A stretch of DNA of 64,000 bases from Pseudohongiella sp. (lineage in GTDB: Bacteria; Pseudomonadota; Gammaproteobacteria; Pseudomonadales; Pseudohongiellaceae): contig JAUSCD010000015.1 of the NCBI GenBank assembly GCA_030651695.1, positions 221,408-285,407 on the forward strand, in the 5' to 3' direction. Shown here piece by piece: positions 36,287-44,039 of this stretch (position 1 is the stretch's first letter; every line of letters starts with the position of its first letter). The notes below the pieces were generated by a model. It made no database searches and was not told the DNA's origin. It saw only the letters and a list, made by a program, of their open reading frames with translations. The translations under genes were made by a program, and so were the position numbers.

Positions 36287-37300
36287 TTAGTCCGCAATCC
36301 TGACCAGCTGTTTGCCAAAGTTGCGCCCGCGCAGTAACCCACGGAATAACTCCGGCGCATTCGCGAGCCCATCGCCAACAGACTCTCGATACTTGATTTT
36401 CCCGGAGCTAACCCACTCCCCCAGTTGTTCAGTAGCAGCCTGCCATTGATCCTGCCATTCAGTGACAACAAAAAACCTGTGCTCAGGGACGTGCTCCAGT
36501 TTTTTGAGAATATGGAATGGCGTCTCGGCTTGAGTAATATCCTGATCGTTGTAGTTGGAGATGTAACCGCAGACAGGCACGCGCGCGCCCGCATTCAGCA
36601 ACGGCGCAACTGCGCGCGTAACATCGCCTCCTACGTTTTCAAAATAAATATCAATTCCCTGCGGGCATGCGGCCTTCAGTTTTTCAGCCAGATTGCCTGT
36701 TTTGTAGTCGATACATTCATGGAAACCCAGCTCTTCTTTTACGTAACGGCATTTGTCCGCACCACCCGCAATACCCACTACACGCAAGCCTTTTATTTTG
36801 GCAATCTGACCCACGACTGATCCTACGGCGCCCGATGCCGCCGCCACCACCAGCGTCTCACCGGCCTGTGGTTTACCTACTTCCATCAAGCCGAAATAAG
36901 CAGTCCGCCCGGGCATACCCACAACACCCAGATGTGCTGATAGAGTGCCATTTTTCAGATCGACCTTCATCAGCCGCGGCTCATCGTCGTCCGCTACAAT
37001 CATGGTCTGCCAACCCATATGCGCAGTGACATAGTCGCCCACCCGAAACCGATCAGATTTTGAATCTACCACCAGGCCGGAAGACTCACCAGTCATGACG
37101 TCTCCAATCTGCAGAGGTCTGGCGTATGACTTGACATCATTCATACGTCCGCGCATGTATGGATCCAACGATAACCACATGACTTTGATTAGTATCTGAC
37201 CCGGCTCCAGCGCTGGTACGTCCTCCTCCACCAGCTTGAAACAATCATCACCTGGCTCGCCCTGTGGGCGCTGGGCCATCAACATCTTCTGGTTTTTCAT
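36287..37300 (-). CDS. Zinc-independent NADP oxidoreductase (MDR, CurA/PTGR type)
   Basis: 337 residues, medium-chain reductase without zinc ligands. The nucleotide-binding motif AASGAVGSVVGQIAK lies at about 155-170; LSLDPYMRGRM and GMPGRTAYFGL are standard for the prostaglandin-reductase/CurA group. It likely reduces alpha,beta-unsaturated carbonyls with NADPH. It leads a two-gene unit with the SDR at 35448. Confidence 0.9.
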   Translation of the reverse strand: MKNQKMLMAQRPQGEPGDDCFKLVEEDVPALEPGQILIKVMWLSLDPYMRGRMNDVKSYARPLQIGDVMTGESSGLVVDSKSDRFRVGDYVTAHMGWQTMIVADDDEPRLMKVDLKNGTLSAHLGVVGMPGRTAYFGLMEVGKPQAGETLVVAAASGAVGSVVGQIAKIKGLRVVGIAGGADKCRYVKEELGFHECIDYKTGNLAEKLKAACPQGIDIYFENVGGDVTRAVAPLLNAGARVPVCGYISNYNDQDITQAETPFHILKKLEHVPEHRFFVVTEWQDQWQAATEQLGEWVSSGKIKYRESVGDGLANAPELFRGLLRGRNFGKQLVRIAD

Positions 37301-37409
37301 AACACATCCTCGATCACACGGGTGAAATCTGTTTGTGGCGCGCCGTCGTGAGGCGCCAGACCTGTCCGCATACTAGCTCAGGCTTATGCCGGTCACAATC
37401 CACCAGAGT

Positions 37410-38621
37410 TCAGGCGGCCAGGCTCGCCCTGTCTACCTGCAATGCTGACAATGCGCTCGCAAGACGCTGCACACCAATTGACCACTCCCGCTCCGTCAAC
37501 AATAGTGAAGGCAACAGTCGCACCACTGCATTACGTGTAGGCGTCACCAACAGTCCTTTTTGTTGGCATAAGTCAGTCAAAGGCCAGACCATGTCGTCAC
37601 TATGGAGCTCCAGCGCAAGCATCAACCCACGCCCGCGAACCTGTCTGATCATGTCCGGAAATTGTTGCTGTAATTCCAGTAAGTCCTCTATCGCCAGCGC
37701 ACCGAGCCCGGAGACCTGAGCAGCAATATTGTGTTCGCGTAAATATCGGGTGACACCAGCGGCAACAGCACAACTCAATGGATTACCGCAGTAAGTTCCG
37801 CCGTGATCCCCGAGTTCCACGGCTGAGGCGACATGCTCGCTCATAGCGAGCGCCGCAAATGCCAAGCCCCCGGCAATGCCTTTCCCCATCGTCAGAATAT
37901 CCGGCTGAACATCGTAATAGTCTGTCGCAAAAAATCGACCTGTCCTGCAAAACCCGGTTTGAACCTCATCGATAATCATCAGGCAGCCGTGTTTGTCACA
38001 CAGCGCACGCACTTGTTTGACAAAGCTTGCATCCATCGCGCGAACACCACCTTCGCCCTGGACAAGCTCAAGGATGACAGCAGCTACACTGTCATCAACA
38101 TGGTCGCCTAACTCAGCACCATTATTGTGCAGACAAAAGTTTTGACCTGGCACCCTTGGCAAATAGCGCGCACCATTTTGGGGCCCTCCGGAAACTGATA
38201 AAGTAGCCAGCGTTCTACCGTGGAACGAACCATGCAACGACACCACCTTTGAACGTCCGGTAATTTTTCTGGCGAGTTTAAGTGCAGCATCGTTGGCCTC
38301 TGCACCACTGTTTGCGAAAAACATGCGCGTTAATGAATCGGGCAAAACCTTCTGCAGTTCAAGTATCAATTCCGCTCGTGCCGGCGAGTAGGTAAATCCG
38401 GAGTTGGGGTTCTGAATGATCAGAGCTGCCTGTTTCGAAATGGTTTCTACGATCAAGGGGTGTGCATGCCCCAGACAGGTAACCCCCCAACCCGCGGTAA
38501 AATCCAGGTATTTTTCGCCAGCGGTGTCCCAAACCCAAACACCCAGACCTCGCTCGATAACCAGCGACTGCTTTTTGCAGACCTGCAAACCAAAACTGTC
38601 TTCTATCTCTTGAACAAGCAT
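37410..38621 (-). CDS. Class III aminotransferase (acetylornithine/GABA type)
   Basis: 403 residues, PLP enzyme. SGAEANDAALKLAR starts at 105, D218 in IIDEVQTGFCRTG contacts the PLP ring, and K247 (TMGKGIAGG) is the Schiff base. It resembles ArgD/acetylornithine aminotransferase, but the substrate loops do not allow a firm choice, so no symbol is given. GAGGAG precedes the ATG. Its promoter, a leader ORF rich in Ala and Arg, and a terminator all lie upstream (38681-38943), which points to attenuation of this gene. Confidence 0.88.
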   Translation of the reverse strand: MLVQEIEDSFGLQVCKKQSLVIERGLGVWVWDTAGEKYLDFTAGWGVTCLGHAHPLIVETISKQAALIIQNPNSGFTYSPARAELILELQKVLPDSLTRMFFANSGAEANDAALKLARKITGRSKVVSLHGSFHGRTLATLSVSGGPQNGARYLPRVPGQNFCLHNNGAELGDHVDDSVAAVILELVQGEGGVRAMDASFVKQVRALCDKHGCLMIIDEVQTGFCRTGRFFATDYYDVQPDILTMGKGIAGGLAFAALAMSEHVASAVELGDHGGTYCGNPLSCAVAAGVTRYLREHNIAAQVSGLGALAIEDLLELQQQFPDMIRQVRGRGLMLALELHSDDMVWPLTDLCQQKGLLVTPTRNAVVRLLPSLLLTEREWSIGVQRLASALSALQVDRASLAA

Positions 38622-38680
38622 TTTATTTATCTCCTCACCAGGTTTTTTTGAAGCACAATTGGAAACGAAAAAAACAGAGC

Positions 38681-38719
38681 AAAAAAAAACCCCTGGGGCC
38701 GGGAGCCACAGAGGTTTTT
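38681..38719 (-). promoter_or_regulatory. Attenuator terminator before the aminotransferase gene
   Basis: On the minus strand AAAACCTCTGTGGC pairs with GGCCCCAGGGGTTTT (one mismatch, one GU) and is followed by nine T. It lies between the leader ORF stop (38753) and the aminotransferase start (38621), upstream of the gene it would control. CTCCCGG in its loop and right arm (complement of 38699-38705) is perfectly complementary to CCGGGAG inside the leader ORF (complement of 38771-38777), giving a competing antiterminator helix of 7 bp. Confidence 0.6.
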
Positions 38720-38752
38720 GAATTCCTGCACTGAGTTCAGTTCATCAGCGTC

Positions 38753-38878
38753 TTAACAGTTTAATTCAGCCTCCCGGTCGTCCCCGACGGACATGCGCGC
38801 ACGCGCCGCACGCGCGCGGCGTGCAGCGGCCGCAGAGGCGGCAGCGGAAAAGCTCATGTCAGCGATCAGATAATTCAT
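38753..38878 (-). CDS. Putative Ala/Arg-rich leader peptide
   Basis: 41 codons. Residues 12-28 hold 11 Ala and 5 Arg among 17 residues (AAASAAAARRARAARAR), a composition far from random. The ATG at 38878 lies about 30 bases after a predicted transcription start; the ribosome site is weak, and an inner ATG at 38857 is the alternative. The stop codon lies 34 bases before the terminator stem. Stalling at Ala or Arg codons would leave the CCGGGAG segment free to disrupt the terminator; full translation would cover it. This fits a classical leader-peptide attenuator. The peptide itself probably has no other function. Confidence 0.5.
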   Translation of the reverse strand: MNYLIADMSFSAAASAAAARRARAARARMSVGDDREAELNC

Positions 38879-38914
38879 CGGGAAACCGTAACTAAAACAA
38901 CAGTCGAGGCGCGC

Positions 38915-38943
38915 AATGTAATTAATGATCAACCTGACGTCAA
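38915..38943 (-). promoter_or_regulatory. Sigma-70 promoter of the leader/aminotransferase transcript
   Basis: On the minus strand TTGACG (38943-38938), a 17-bp spacer and TACATT (38920-38915). Predicted start near 38908. Confidence 0.6.
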
Positions 38944-39183
38944 GAGCACGACTTAAAATAGATTGCAATTGTTGTTCAAATAGATGCTGCAACACTTCTC
39001 TGCCTGACGATTTTGTATATACTCATAGCCGTAATCAAAGCGCCATCAGAGCGCTGCTGGAGATCTGATAGCAACGCAGGCCGGGAAGGAATCGATCCGA
39101 CAGAGACCGATCCGGGAGAACGCCGCTCGAGGCAACATCGGCCTGATGTGAAAATAGAGATCACCCATCAATAGGGGAATATC

Positions 39184-40713
39184 ATGACATCCATGTCCCG
39201 CTCGCGGATTGGTTGGCAGAGTTGTCGCACCCTGAAAATTCTTGGCGCGGTGCTGCTGTCTGCAACCATCCATAACGTTTCTATTGCGAACGAACAGATC
39301 ACAAGCAACCAAGGTGATCTGTCTGCCCTGCTTGAACAACTCCACAAATTGCGTACCGAAGTTGAGAACAGGCAATACGCACTTGGTGCTTATAATGAAG
39401 AACTGCTTACTTCCCTCAGTGCGTTGGCAGAGGCGTTGATTTCCGCTGATGCATGGCAAGAGGCAGTTGCGGCTGTTGAACAGCAAATTCAGATTGTTCG
39501 CATCAACGATGGTCTTTACACAGACGCCCAGATACCTTTAATCGCGCAGCAACTGTCTATTCTGGCAGCACAGAAAGACTGGGCAACCATCTCTGACCGT
39601 ATGGCCTATATGCTGTTGCTGCTGCAGCGGGCAGAGCAAATGCCTGTGGAAACCAAGCTGGCGCATCTAAAACAAATGCGGGACTGGTCCCGCCTGTTGT
39701 TGACCCAGGGGCCGCGCCACCAGGAGCCGGTTTACCTGCTGCAGTTGCAGGCATTGGAAGAGACAGCGCTTGAGTTCGCCAGCACACACGGACTCGATAC
39801 AGAAACCATGCAGACACTCATTTACGACCGGGCAACGGCTGAGCTCTATATTGCGCTCGGAATCGTTGCAACCTCAGAAACCAGTCGGCAACTGCTTAGC
39901 CGGACAGAGGGGAATGAATCGTCGTATCTCCGCCGGGGTCAACCGCTGGTTACGGTCAGCGACATAGAAGCAGTCTACGGGCCCCGTGCAAGTACTGTTA
40001 TTGAACGCTCTCACCGCATGGTCATGGCGCGTCACCAACAAATGATTTCATCGCTGGCTGATCCGACGGGCAACAATTCAGATCAGGCCTTGGTGGAGAT
40101 GGAGTCAAGCGATCCGGAGCAGGCAGCGATGATCAAGCTGTCCCTGGGGGACTCGGTTTTGCTCCGCCAGCAGTACGAGTTGAGAATCGGCAGACATACC
40201 GGCCCGGCCCGGGGCAGCAGCAATGCCGGCTCAGCAGCACGTTACTATGAGGACGCCTGGGGCTTGCTGCTTAAAGCCGGCTTCAGTGCTGACCAACTGA
40301 ATGATTATTTTTCCTGTCCGACTTTATTGCCTGCGAATCAATTCAGTAGAAAACTCGGTTTTGAACCTGATCAGCAGCCCGCCTCTTGTAGTTCGGGCCC
40401 TGAAAACATAAAGACTTTACCAGACACCGCCGTAGTCCGTGGCGGGGTCCCGGGGCTCAGATATGAAAACATGGGCGACCTTGGCCTGATGACCGCTGCC
40501 GAAGGCGTAAAGGCGGTACTGCAATTCAGCATCGGGATGAACGGCCAGCCAGAGCGCATCAGAATTCAGGCTGCAGAACCGGAAACTACCGGCTCTCGTA
40601 TTCGTGGCAAACAGGCGCTTGAAACATTGCAGTTCAGACCCGCCTTGCGCGATGGCAGACCTGTAAGGACTGATGAAGCAATAATCAACATCTATAGCTT
40701 GGCGCCGGGTTAG
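39184..40713 (+). CDS. Exported helical protein with a TonB-C-like C-terminus
   Basis: 509 residues. ATG at 39184 with AGGGGA eight bases upstream. A signal peptide (about 1-36) leads to a long alpha-helical part with TPR-like heptads (about 40-200: LLEQLHKLRTEVENRQYALG). A Ser/Gly-rich middle holds two cysteines, near FSCPTLLP and PASCSSGP. The last 75 residues (LQFSIGMNGQPERIRIQ, then GKQALETLQFRPALRDGRP) match the pattern of the TonB C-terminal domain. There is no membrane anchor or proline-rich spanner, so it is not a normal TonB. A candidate -10 (TATACT, 39018-39023) would give a long structured 5' leader. Function unknown. Confidence 0.78.
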   Translation: MTSMSRSRIGWQSCRTLKILGAVLLSATIHNVSIANEQITSNQGDLSALLEQLHKLRTEVENRQYALGAYNEELLTSLSALAEALISADAWQEAVAAVEQQIQIVRINDGLYTDAQIPLIAQQLSILAAQKDWATISDRMAYMLLLLQRAEQMPVETKLAHLKQMRDWSRLLLTQGPRHQEPVYLLQLQALEETALEFASTHGLDTETMQTLIYDRATAELYIALGIVATSETSRQLLSRTEGNESSYLRRGQPLVTVSDIEAVYGPRASTVIERSHRMVMARHQQMISSLADPTGNNSDQALVEMESSDPEQAAMIKLSLGDSVLLRQQYELRIGRHTGPARGSSNAGSAARYYEDAWGLLLKAGFSADQLNDYFSCPTLLPANQFSRKLGFEPDQQPASCSSGPENIKTLPDTAVVRGGVPGLRYENMGDLGLMTAAEGVKAVLQFSIGMNGQPERIRIQAAEPETTGSRIRGKQALETLQFRPALRDGRPVRTDEAIINIYSLAPG

Positions 40714-40739
40714 CAGATTGCCAGCATGCCCTCACTGAC

Positions 40740-40767
40740 AAAAACCCGGCAATTGCCGGGTTTTTTT
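40740..40767. terminator. Bidirectional terminator
   Basis: AAAAACCCGGC AATT GCCGGGTTTTTTT: 11-bp perfect stem with T on one side and A on the other. It serves both the exported protein (+) and the CoA-transferase that ends at 40773 (-). Confidence 0.9.
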
Positions 40768-40772
40768 GGCAC

Positions 40773-42005
40773 TCAAACTCTCTTCCCGGGAACCACACCC
40801 GAGTTTTGCAATTCAGCAATTTGCTGATCATCAAAACCTGCCTGCGCCAGGATTTCTGCGCTGTGCTCGCCAAACCGGGGCGGCAGCCTGCGCACGGCGC
40901 CTGGCGTACGCGACAGCTTGATAGGGATCCCCGTCATCTTGTACCAGTCTTTGCTGACAATCATCTCCCTGTGGGCTGTGTGCGGATGTGCGACGACCTG
41001 TGCGGTGTTGTATATAGGGCCTGACGGCAGCCCTGCTGCCAGCAACCGTTCGGAAAACTCGGAGCCGTCAACTTTCATCAATCTGGATTCTATCTCCGCC
41101 TTCAAGGGCTCGCGATGTTTGACTCTGTCAGAATTGGAAACAAAGCGTATGTCCTGAACCAGCTCGGGAGCGTCCAATTCCTCACACAGCTTCGCGAATG
41201 CCCGATTGTTTCCGGCTCCGATAAAGATATCTACGGTTCTTGTACGGAAGGTTTCATACGGACTGATATTGGGATGAGCATTCCCGGTGGCGACCGGAAC
41301 ATTACCCGACATATTGTAGTTGATAATGTGAGGATGCATGAGTGACACAGCGCAGTCGAAAAGTGTCATGTCAATATACTGACCCAGGCCCGACCGTTGG
41401 CGCTCATACAAAGCCATCAACAGCGCCACAGCCGAATACAAACCGGTGCCCATATCTACCATTGCCACACCCAGGCGGGTGGGCTCGCCGCCACGCTCAC
41501 CATTGACACTGAACCAGCCCGCCATGGCCTGCACGATTGCGTCGTATCCCGGAAAACCGCCAAGCGGTCCATCTGAGCCAAACCCACTGATGCGGCAATG
41601 AATCAGTTTCGGGAACCGCTGTCTGAGAACCTCTTCGTACCCAAGACCCCATTTTTCCATGGTGCCGGGTTTATAGTTTTCAAACAGAATGTCGGCATCC
41701 TCCAACAGGCGCAACAATACTTCGCGTCCCTCCTGACGCGTCAGATCCAGGGCCATGCCGCGTTTGTTGCGATTGACGCCAATAAAATAGGCGGCATCTC
41801 CTTCGTGAAACGGCGGCCCCCAATCACGCACTTCATCGCCCTGAGGTGGCTCTATCTTGATGACATCAGCACCGTGATCCGCCAATACCTGGCTGCAGTA
41901 CGGCCCACCCAGCACTCTGGTCAGATCCACTATTCTGAGCCCGTACAATGCGCCGTTGTTCTGTTCAGTTAAATGTTTTTCAGCGTTTGGCATAGAGGAG
42001 TCCAT
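40773..42005 (-). CDS. Family III CoA-transferase (CaiB/FRC type), second copy
   Basis: 410 residues. LRIVDLTRVLGGPYCSQVLADHGADVIKIE opens the fold; the catalytic Asp is D184 (AMVDMGTGLYS), and FGSDGPLGGFPGYDAIVQA is standard. It is clearly a separate gene from the copy at 25436, not a recent duplicate. Its start overlaps the end of ubiC by 26 bases (or 14 from the second ATG), so translation is probably coupled. Why a CoA-transferase should be linked to ubiquinone synthesis is unclear. Substrate unknown. Confidence 0.92.
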   Translation of the reverse strand: MDSSMPNAEKHLTEQNNGALYGLRIVDLTRVLGGPYCSQVLADHGADVIKIEPPQGDEVRDWGPPFHEGDAAYFIGVNRNKRGMALDLTRQEGREVLLRLLEDADILFENYKPGTMEKWGLGYEEVLRQRFPKLIHCRISGFGSDGPLGGFPGYDAIVQAMAGWFSVNGERGGEPTRLGVAMVDMGTGLYSAVALLMALYERQRSGLGQYIDMTLFDCAVSLMHPHIINYNMSGNVPVATGNAHPNISPYETFRTRTVDIFIGAGNNRAFAKLCEELDAPELVQDIRFVSNSDRVKHREPLKAEIESRLMKVDGSEFSERLLAAGLPSGPIYNTAQVVAHPHTAHREMIVSKDWYKMTGIPIKLSRTPGAVRRLPPRFGEHSAEILAQAGFDDQQIAELQNSGVVPGKRV

Positions 42006-42555
42006 CTCTGGTCGATTGTTGTGTCCGGCGAATCAGATCGGGCAGGAAGAACTCGGCCACCAGCAAAGGTCTTTCCTGCAAAAAAAATAATGTGCGGCGC
42101 CCCCATACTGCATCGATCTGACAGATCTCGGGTTCTCCACGACGTAATGAAGGTTGTTTGAACAGGAAACCACCTAAAGGTTTATTTCCAAGATGAATCA
42201 GTCTGCGTTGTCGGCCCTTGAGGGACGACATAGGGATCAGCGAATGCGCTGCCACCCAATCTTCGCCCAGCCCCCGCAGCACAACCTGACGAGACCACAT
42301 CATCTGTTTTGTCGCGACTGAATTTGATAACCCGCTGCCTGTTACCGTGCGGCAAACCCAGCCTTCAGAAATAACACGCACATTGAATGTGCCGTCGCTT
42401 ATGGACTGCAGCCGTCGTGTTAATGATCCTGGCGTCTGCAACCAGTCAGCGGATCGGCTGTCGGGACCCGGCCAGCACTGATGCGCCAGGCGCCAACCCA
42501 ATCTGGCATCTGCACGGTAGTCGTTCCACTCTGTTTCCGACAACAATGATTTCAT
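41980..42555 (-). CDS. ubiC: Chorismate pyruvate-lyase
   Basis: 191 residues from the ATG at 42555; a GTG further upstream lies inside the T-run of a terminator and is rejected. UbiC makes 4-hydroxybenzoate from chorismate for ubiquinone. The pattern WLQTPGSLTRRLQ, WSRQVVLRG, SLIPMSSLKG, HLGNKPLGGFLF and finally VWGRRTLFF with LVAEFFLP follows E. coli UbiC, including the arginine of WxR and the glutamate in the final motif. In Pseudomonas ubiC and ubiA lie next to phoB; here ubiA is absent and an OmpA-family gene lies between ubiC and phoB. Confidence 0.9.
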   Translation of the reverse strand: MKSLLSETEWNDYRADARLGWRLAHQCWPGPDSRSADWLQTPGSLTRRLQSISDGTFNVRVISEGWVCRTVTGSGLSNSVATKQMMWSRQVVLRGLGEDWVAAHSLIPMSSLKGRQRRLIHLGNKPLGGFLFKQPSLRRGEPEICQIDAVWGRRTLFFLQERPLLVAEFFLPDLIRRTQQSTRDGLLYAKR

Positions 42556-42600
42556 TACTGCAAGTTTCTCCAATCCCGCACAATAGCCTGTTGTGGTCAC

Positions 42601-42640
42601 AAAAAAAACTCCCTGCCGACTGTAAAACCGGCAGGGAGTT
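42601..42640. terminator. Terminator after the OmpA-family gene
   Basis: AAAACTCCCTGCCG and CGGCAGGGAGTTTT form a 14-bp stem; on the minus strand a T run follows. It ends the ompA-like transcript before ubiC. Confidence 0.88.
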
Positions 42641-42647
42641 TTGGTAT

Positions 42648-42706
42648 TGCACTATTTTTTACTGCACTATTTTTTACTGCACTATTTTTACTGCATTATT
42701 TCAAAC
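42648..42706. repeat. Short tandem repeat, 15-bp unit
   Basis: Four units of GCACTATTTTTTACT: two perfect 15-mers (42648-42662, 42663-42677), one 14-mer missing a T (42678-42691) and one diverged (42692-42706), with a further weak copy after it. It lies in the transcribed 3' end of the OmpA-family gene, before the terminator. Confidence 0.85.
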
Positions 42707-42735
42707 TCTGCTATTTCCTAGTGCACTGCCTGAAA

Positions 42736-43764
42736 TCAGTCGCGCAGTTGCGGTCTTTGCAAAGTTGCAGTCATTGCGCTTTCAACCCGTCGGTTCTGAG
42801 CACGGCCTTGTGAGGTCGCATTCGAAGTTACCGGTCGTGATTCGCCATAGCCTACCGAGCTTACGCGGGCCGGGCTTACGTTAAAGCGCTCAATCAGCAC
42901 CTGACGCACAGCAGCTGCACGACGCTCCGACAGGCCCTGGTTGTACTCGTCGGTACCAGTGCTGTCAGTGTGGCCCTCTACAGTGGCAACAACATCACTG
43001 TGGGCAACCAGGAAATCAGCTACCTGACGGATGTCGTCGAAGAATTCAGGTTTGACAACTGCCTGATCAAAATCGAACTGCACGTTCAATGTGAGACGAG
43101 CAACTTCTTCCAGCATTATCGGGCAACCGCGCTCATCTACCGCATAGTTACGCGGTGTGTTGGGGCATGCATCACGATCATCAGGTACGCCGTCACCGTC
43201 TGAATCAACAACAACTGGCGCAGTAGATGGTTCAACACGTGGGGCAGGTGCTGCACCCAGGTGGAAAACCAGTGCTGTATCTATACCAATATCGTAGGTG
43301 CCATCATCGAAACCATAGAACGTGCGTGCTGCTGCACGCCATTCAACACGGTCGTTGAAGCGGTGACGCAGACCGGCACCCAGATTTACGGTAGTATCTT
43401 TGTTGGTATCAAATTTGGTATCGCCGATACCAGCAACAAAAAACGGCGACAGCGTGCCAATGGTGCTGTCCAGGTTGTATACCAGATCAAGGCGGTATGC
43501 GCGCAAGCGGTCGCGTCCGGCCAGAGTGCTCATATTAATGCGACTGTAAGTCAGCTCTGTGGCCAGATTGTCAGTCAATCCATATCCAACGCCAATGTTG
43601 TAACCAAGTTCGTCGTCGGACTGTCGGGCACTGTCGAAGTCCATCCATTGCAAGCCGGGAACGATGTAAAAACGGCCGTCGTCTGCGCTAGCTGACTGCG
43701 CGGCAACTCCAGTGACACCGATAGCCAATGCCAGTGTGAGGGCTCTAAAAGTAGTTCGATCCAT
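42736..43764 (-). CDS. OmpA-family outer-membrane protein
   Basis: 342 residues from the ATG at 43764, with GGAGGAG five bases upstream. Signal peptide to about residue 27 (ending QSASA). An eight-strand type beta-barrel covers about 28-185 (YIVPGLQWMDFD, GYNIGVGYGLTDN). A calcium-binding thrombospondin-3 repeat follows (DSDGDGVPDDRDACPNTP). The C-terminal OmpA domain binds peptidoglycan (VEGHTDSTGTDEYNQGLSE, then RRAAAVRQVL). It acts as an outer-membrane to cell-wall anchor, like OprF. Close to phoB but not clearly part of the Pho regulon. Confidence 0.93.
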   Translation of the reverse strand: MDRTTFRALTLALAIGVTGVAAQSASADDGRFYIVPGLQWMDFDSARQSDDELGYNIGVGYGLTDNLATELTYSRINMSTLAGRDRLRAYRLDLVYNLDSTIGTLSPFFVAGIGDTKFDTNKDTTVNLGAGLRHRFNDRVEWRAAARTFYGFDDGTYDIGIDTALVFHLGAAPAPRVEPSTAPVVVDSDGDGVPDDRDACPNTPRNYAVDERGCPIMLEEVARLTLNVQFDFDQAVVKPEFFDDIRQVADFLVAHSDVVATVEGHTDSTGTDEYNQGLSERRAAAVRQVLIERFNVSPARVSSVGYGESRPVTSNATSQGRAQNRRVESAMTATLQRPQLRD

Positions 43765-43958
43765 GGTCTCTCCTCCCGCCATGAGCTGAAGCTCCAGGGC
43801 GCTAATTCAGTTTTGTAGCATTTTGTGGGTTTTGCGAGCGGCATTATAACCGAATAACGGGGCCTGAAAGCTAAATTGCGCGATTATCGTGTGATCGTAA
43901 CCACAAATTAACAAGAATCCGGTTTCGATCAGTAGCCTGCCGCTTTTCTGCTTGCGAA

Positions 43959-43976
43959 TTGTCATGAAAATGTAAT
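43959..43976 (+). promoter_or_regulatory. Pho-box-like site before phoB
   Basis: TTGTCAT-GAAA-ATGTAAT matches 6 and 5 of 7 positions of the two CTGTCAT half-sites. It lies 64-81 bases before the phoB start, suggesting PhoB autoregulation. Confidence 0.5.
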
Positions 43977-44039
43977 ATTCCGCTGATTAAATACAATCCA
44001 GCTGAAAACCAAAGAATTTTATACAACAGGGTTGCCTGA

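Noticed and set aside
38879..38995. Upstream extension of the leader ORF to about 80 codons
   Set aside because: The extension would begin before the predicted promoter and has no ribosome site. Only the part from 38878 is likely translated.
42648..42706. CRISPR array
   Set aside because: The repeats are directly tandem with no spacers, and no cas genes are nearby.
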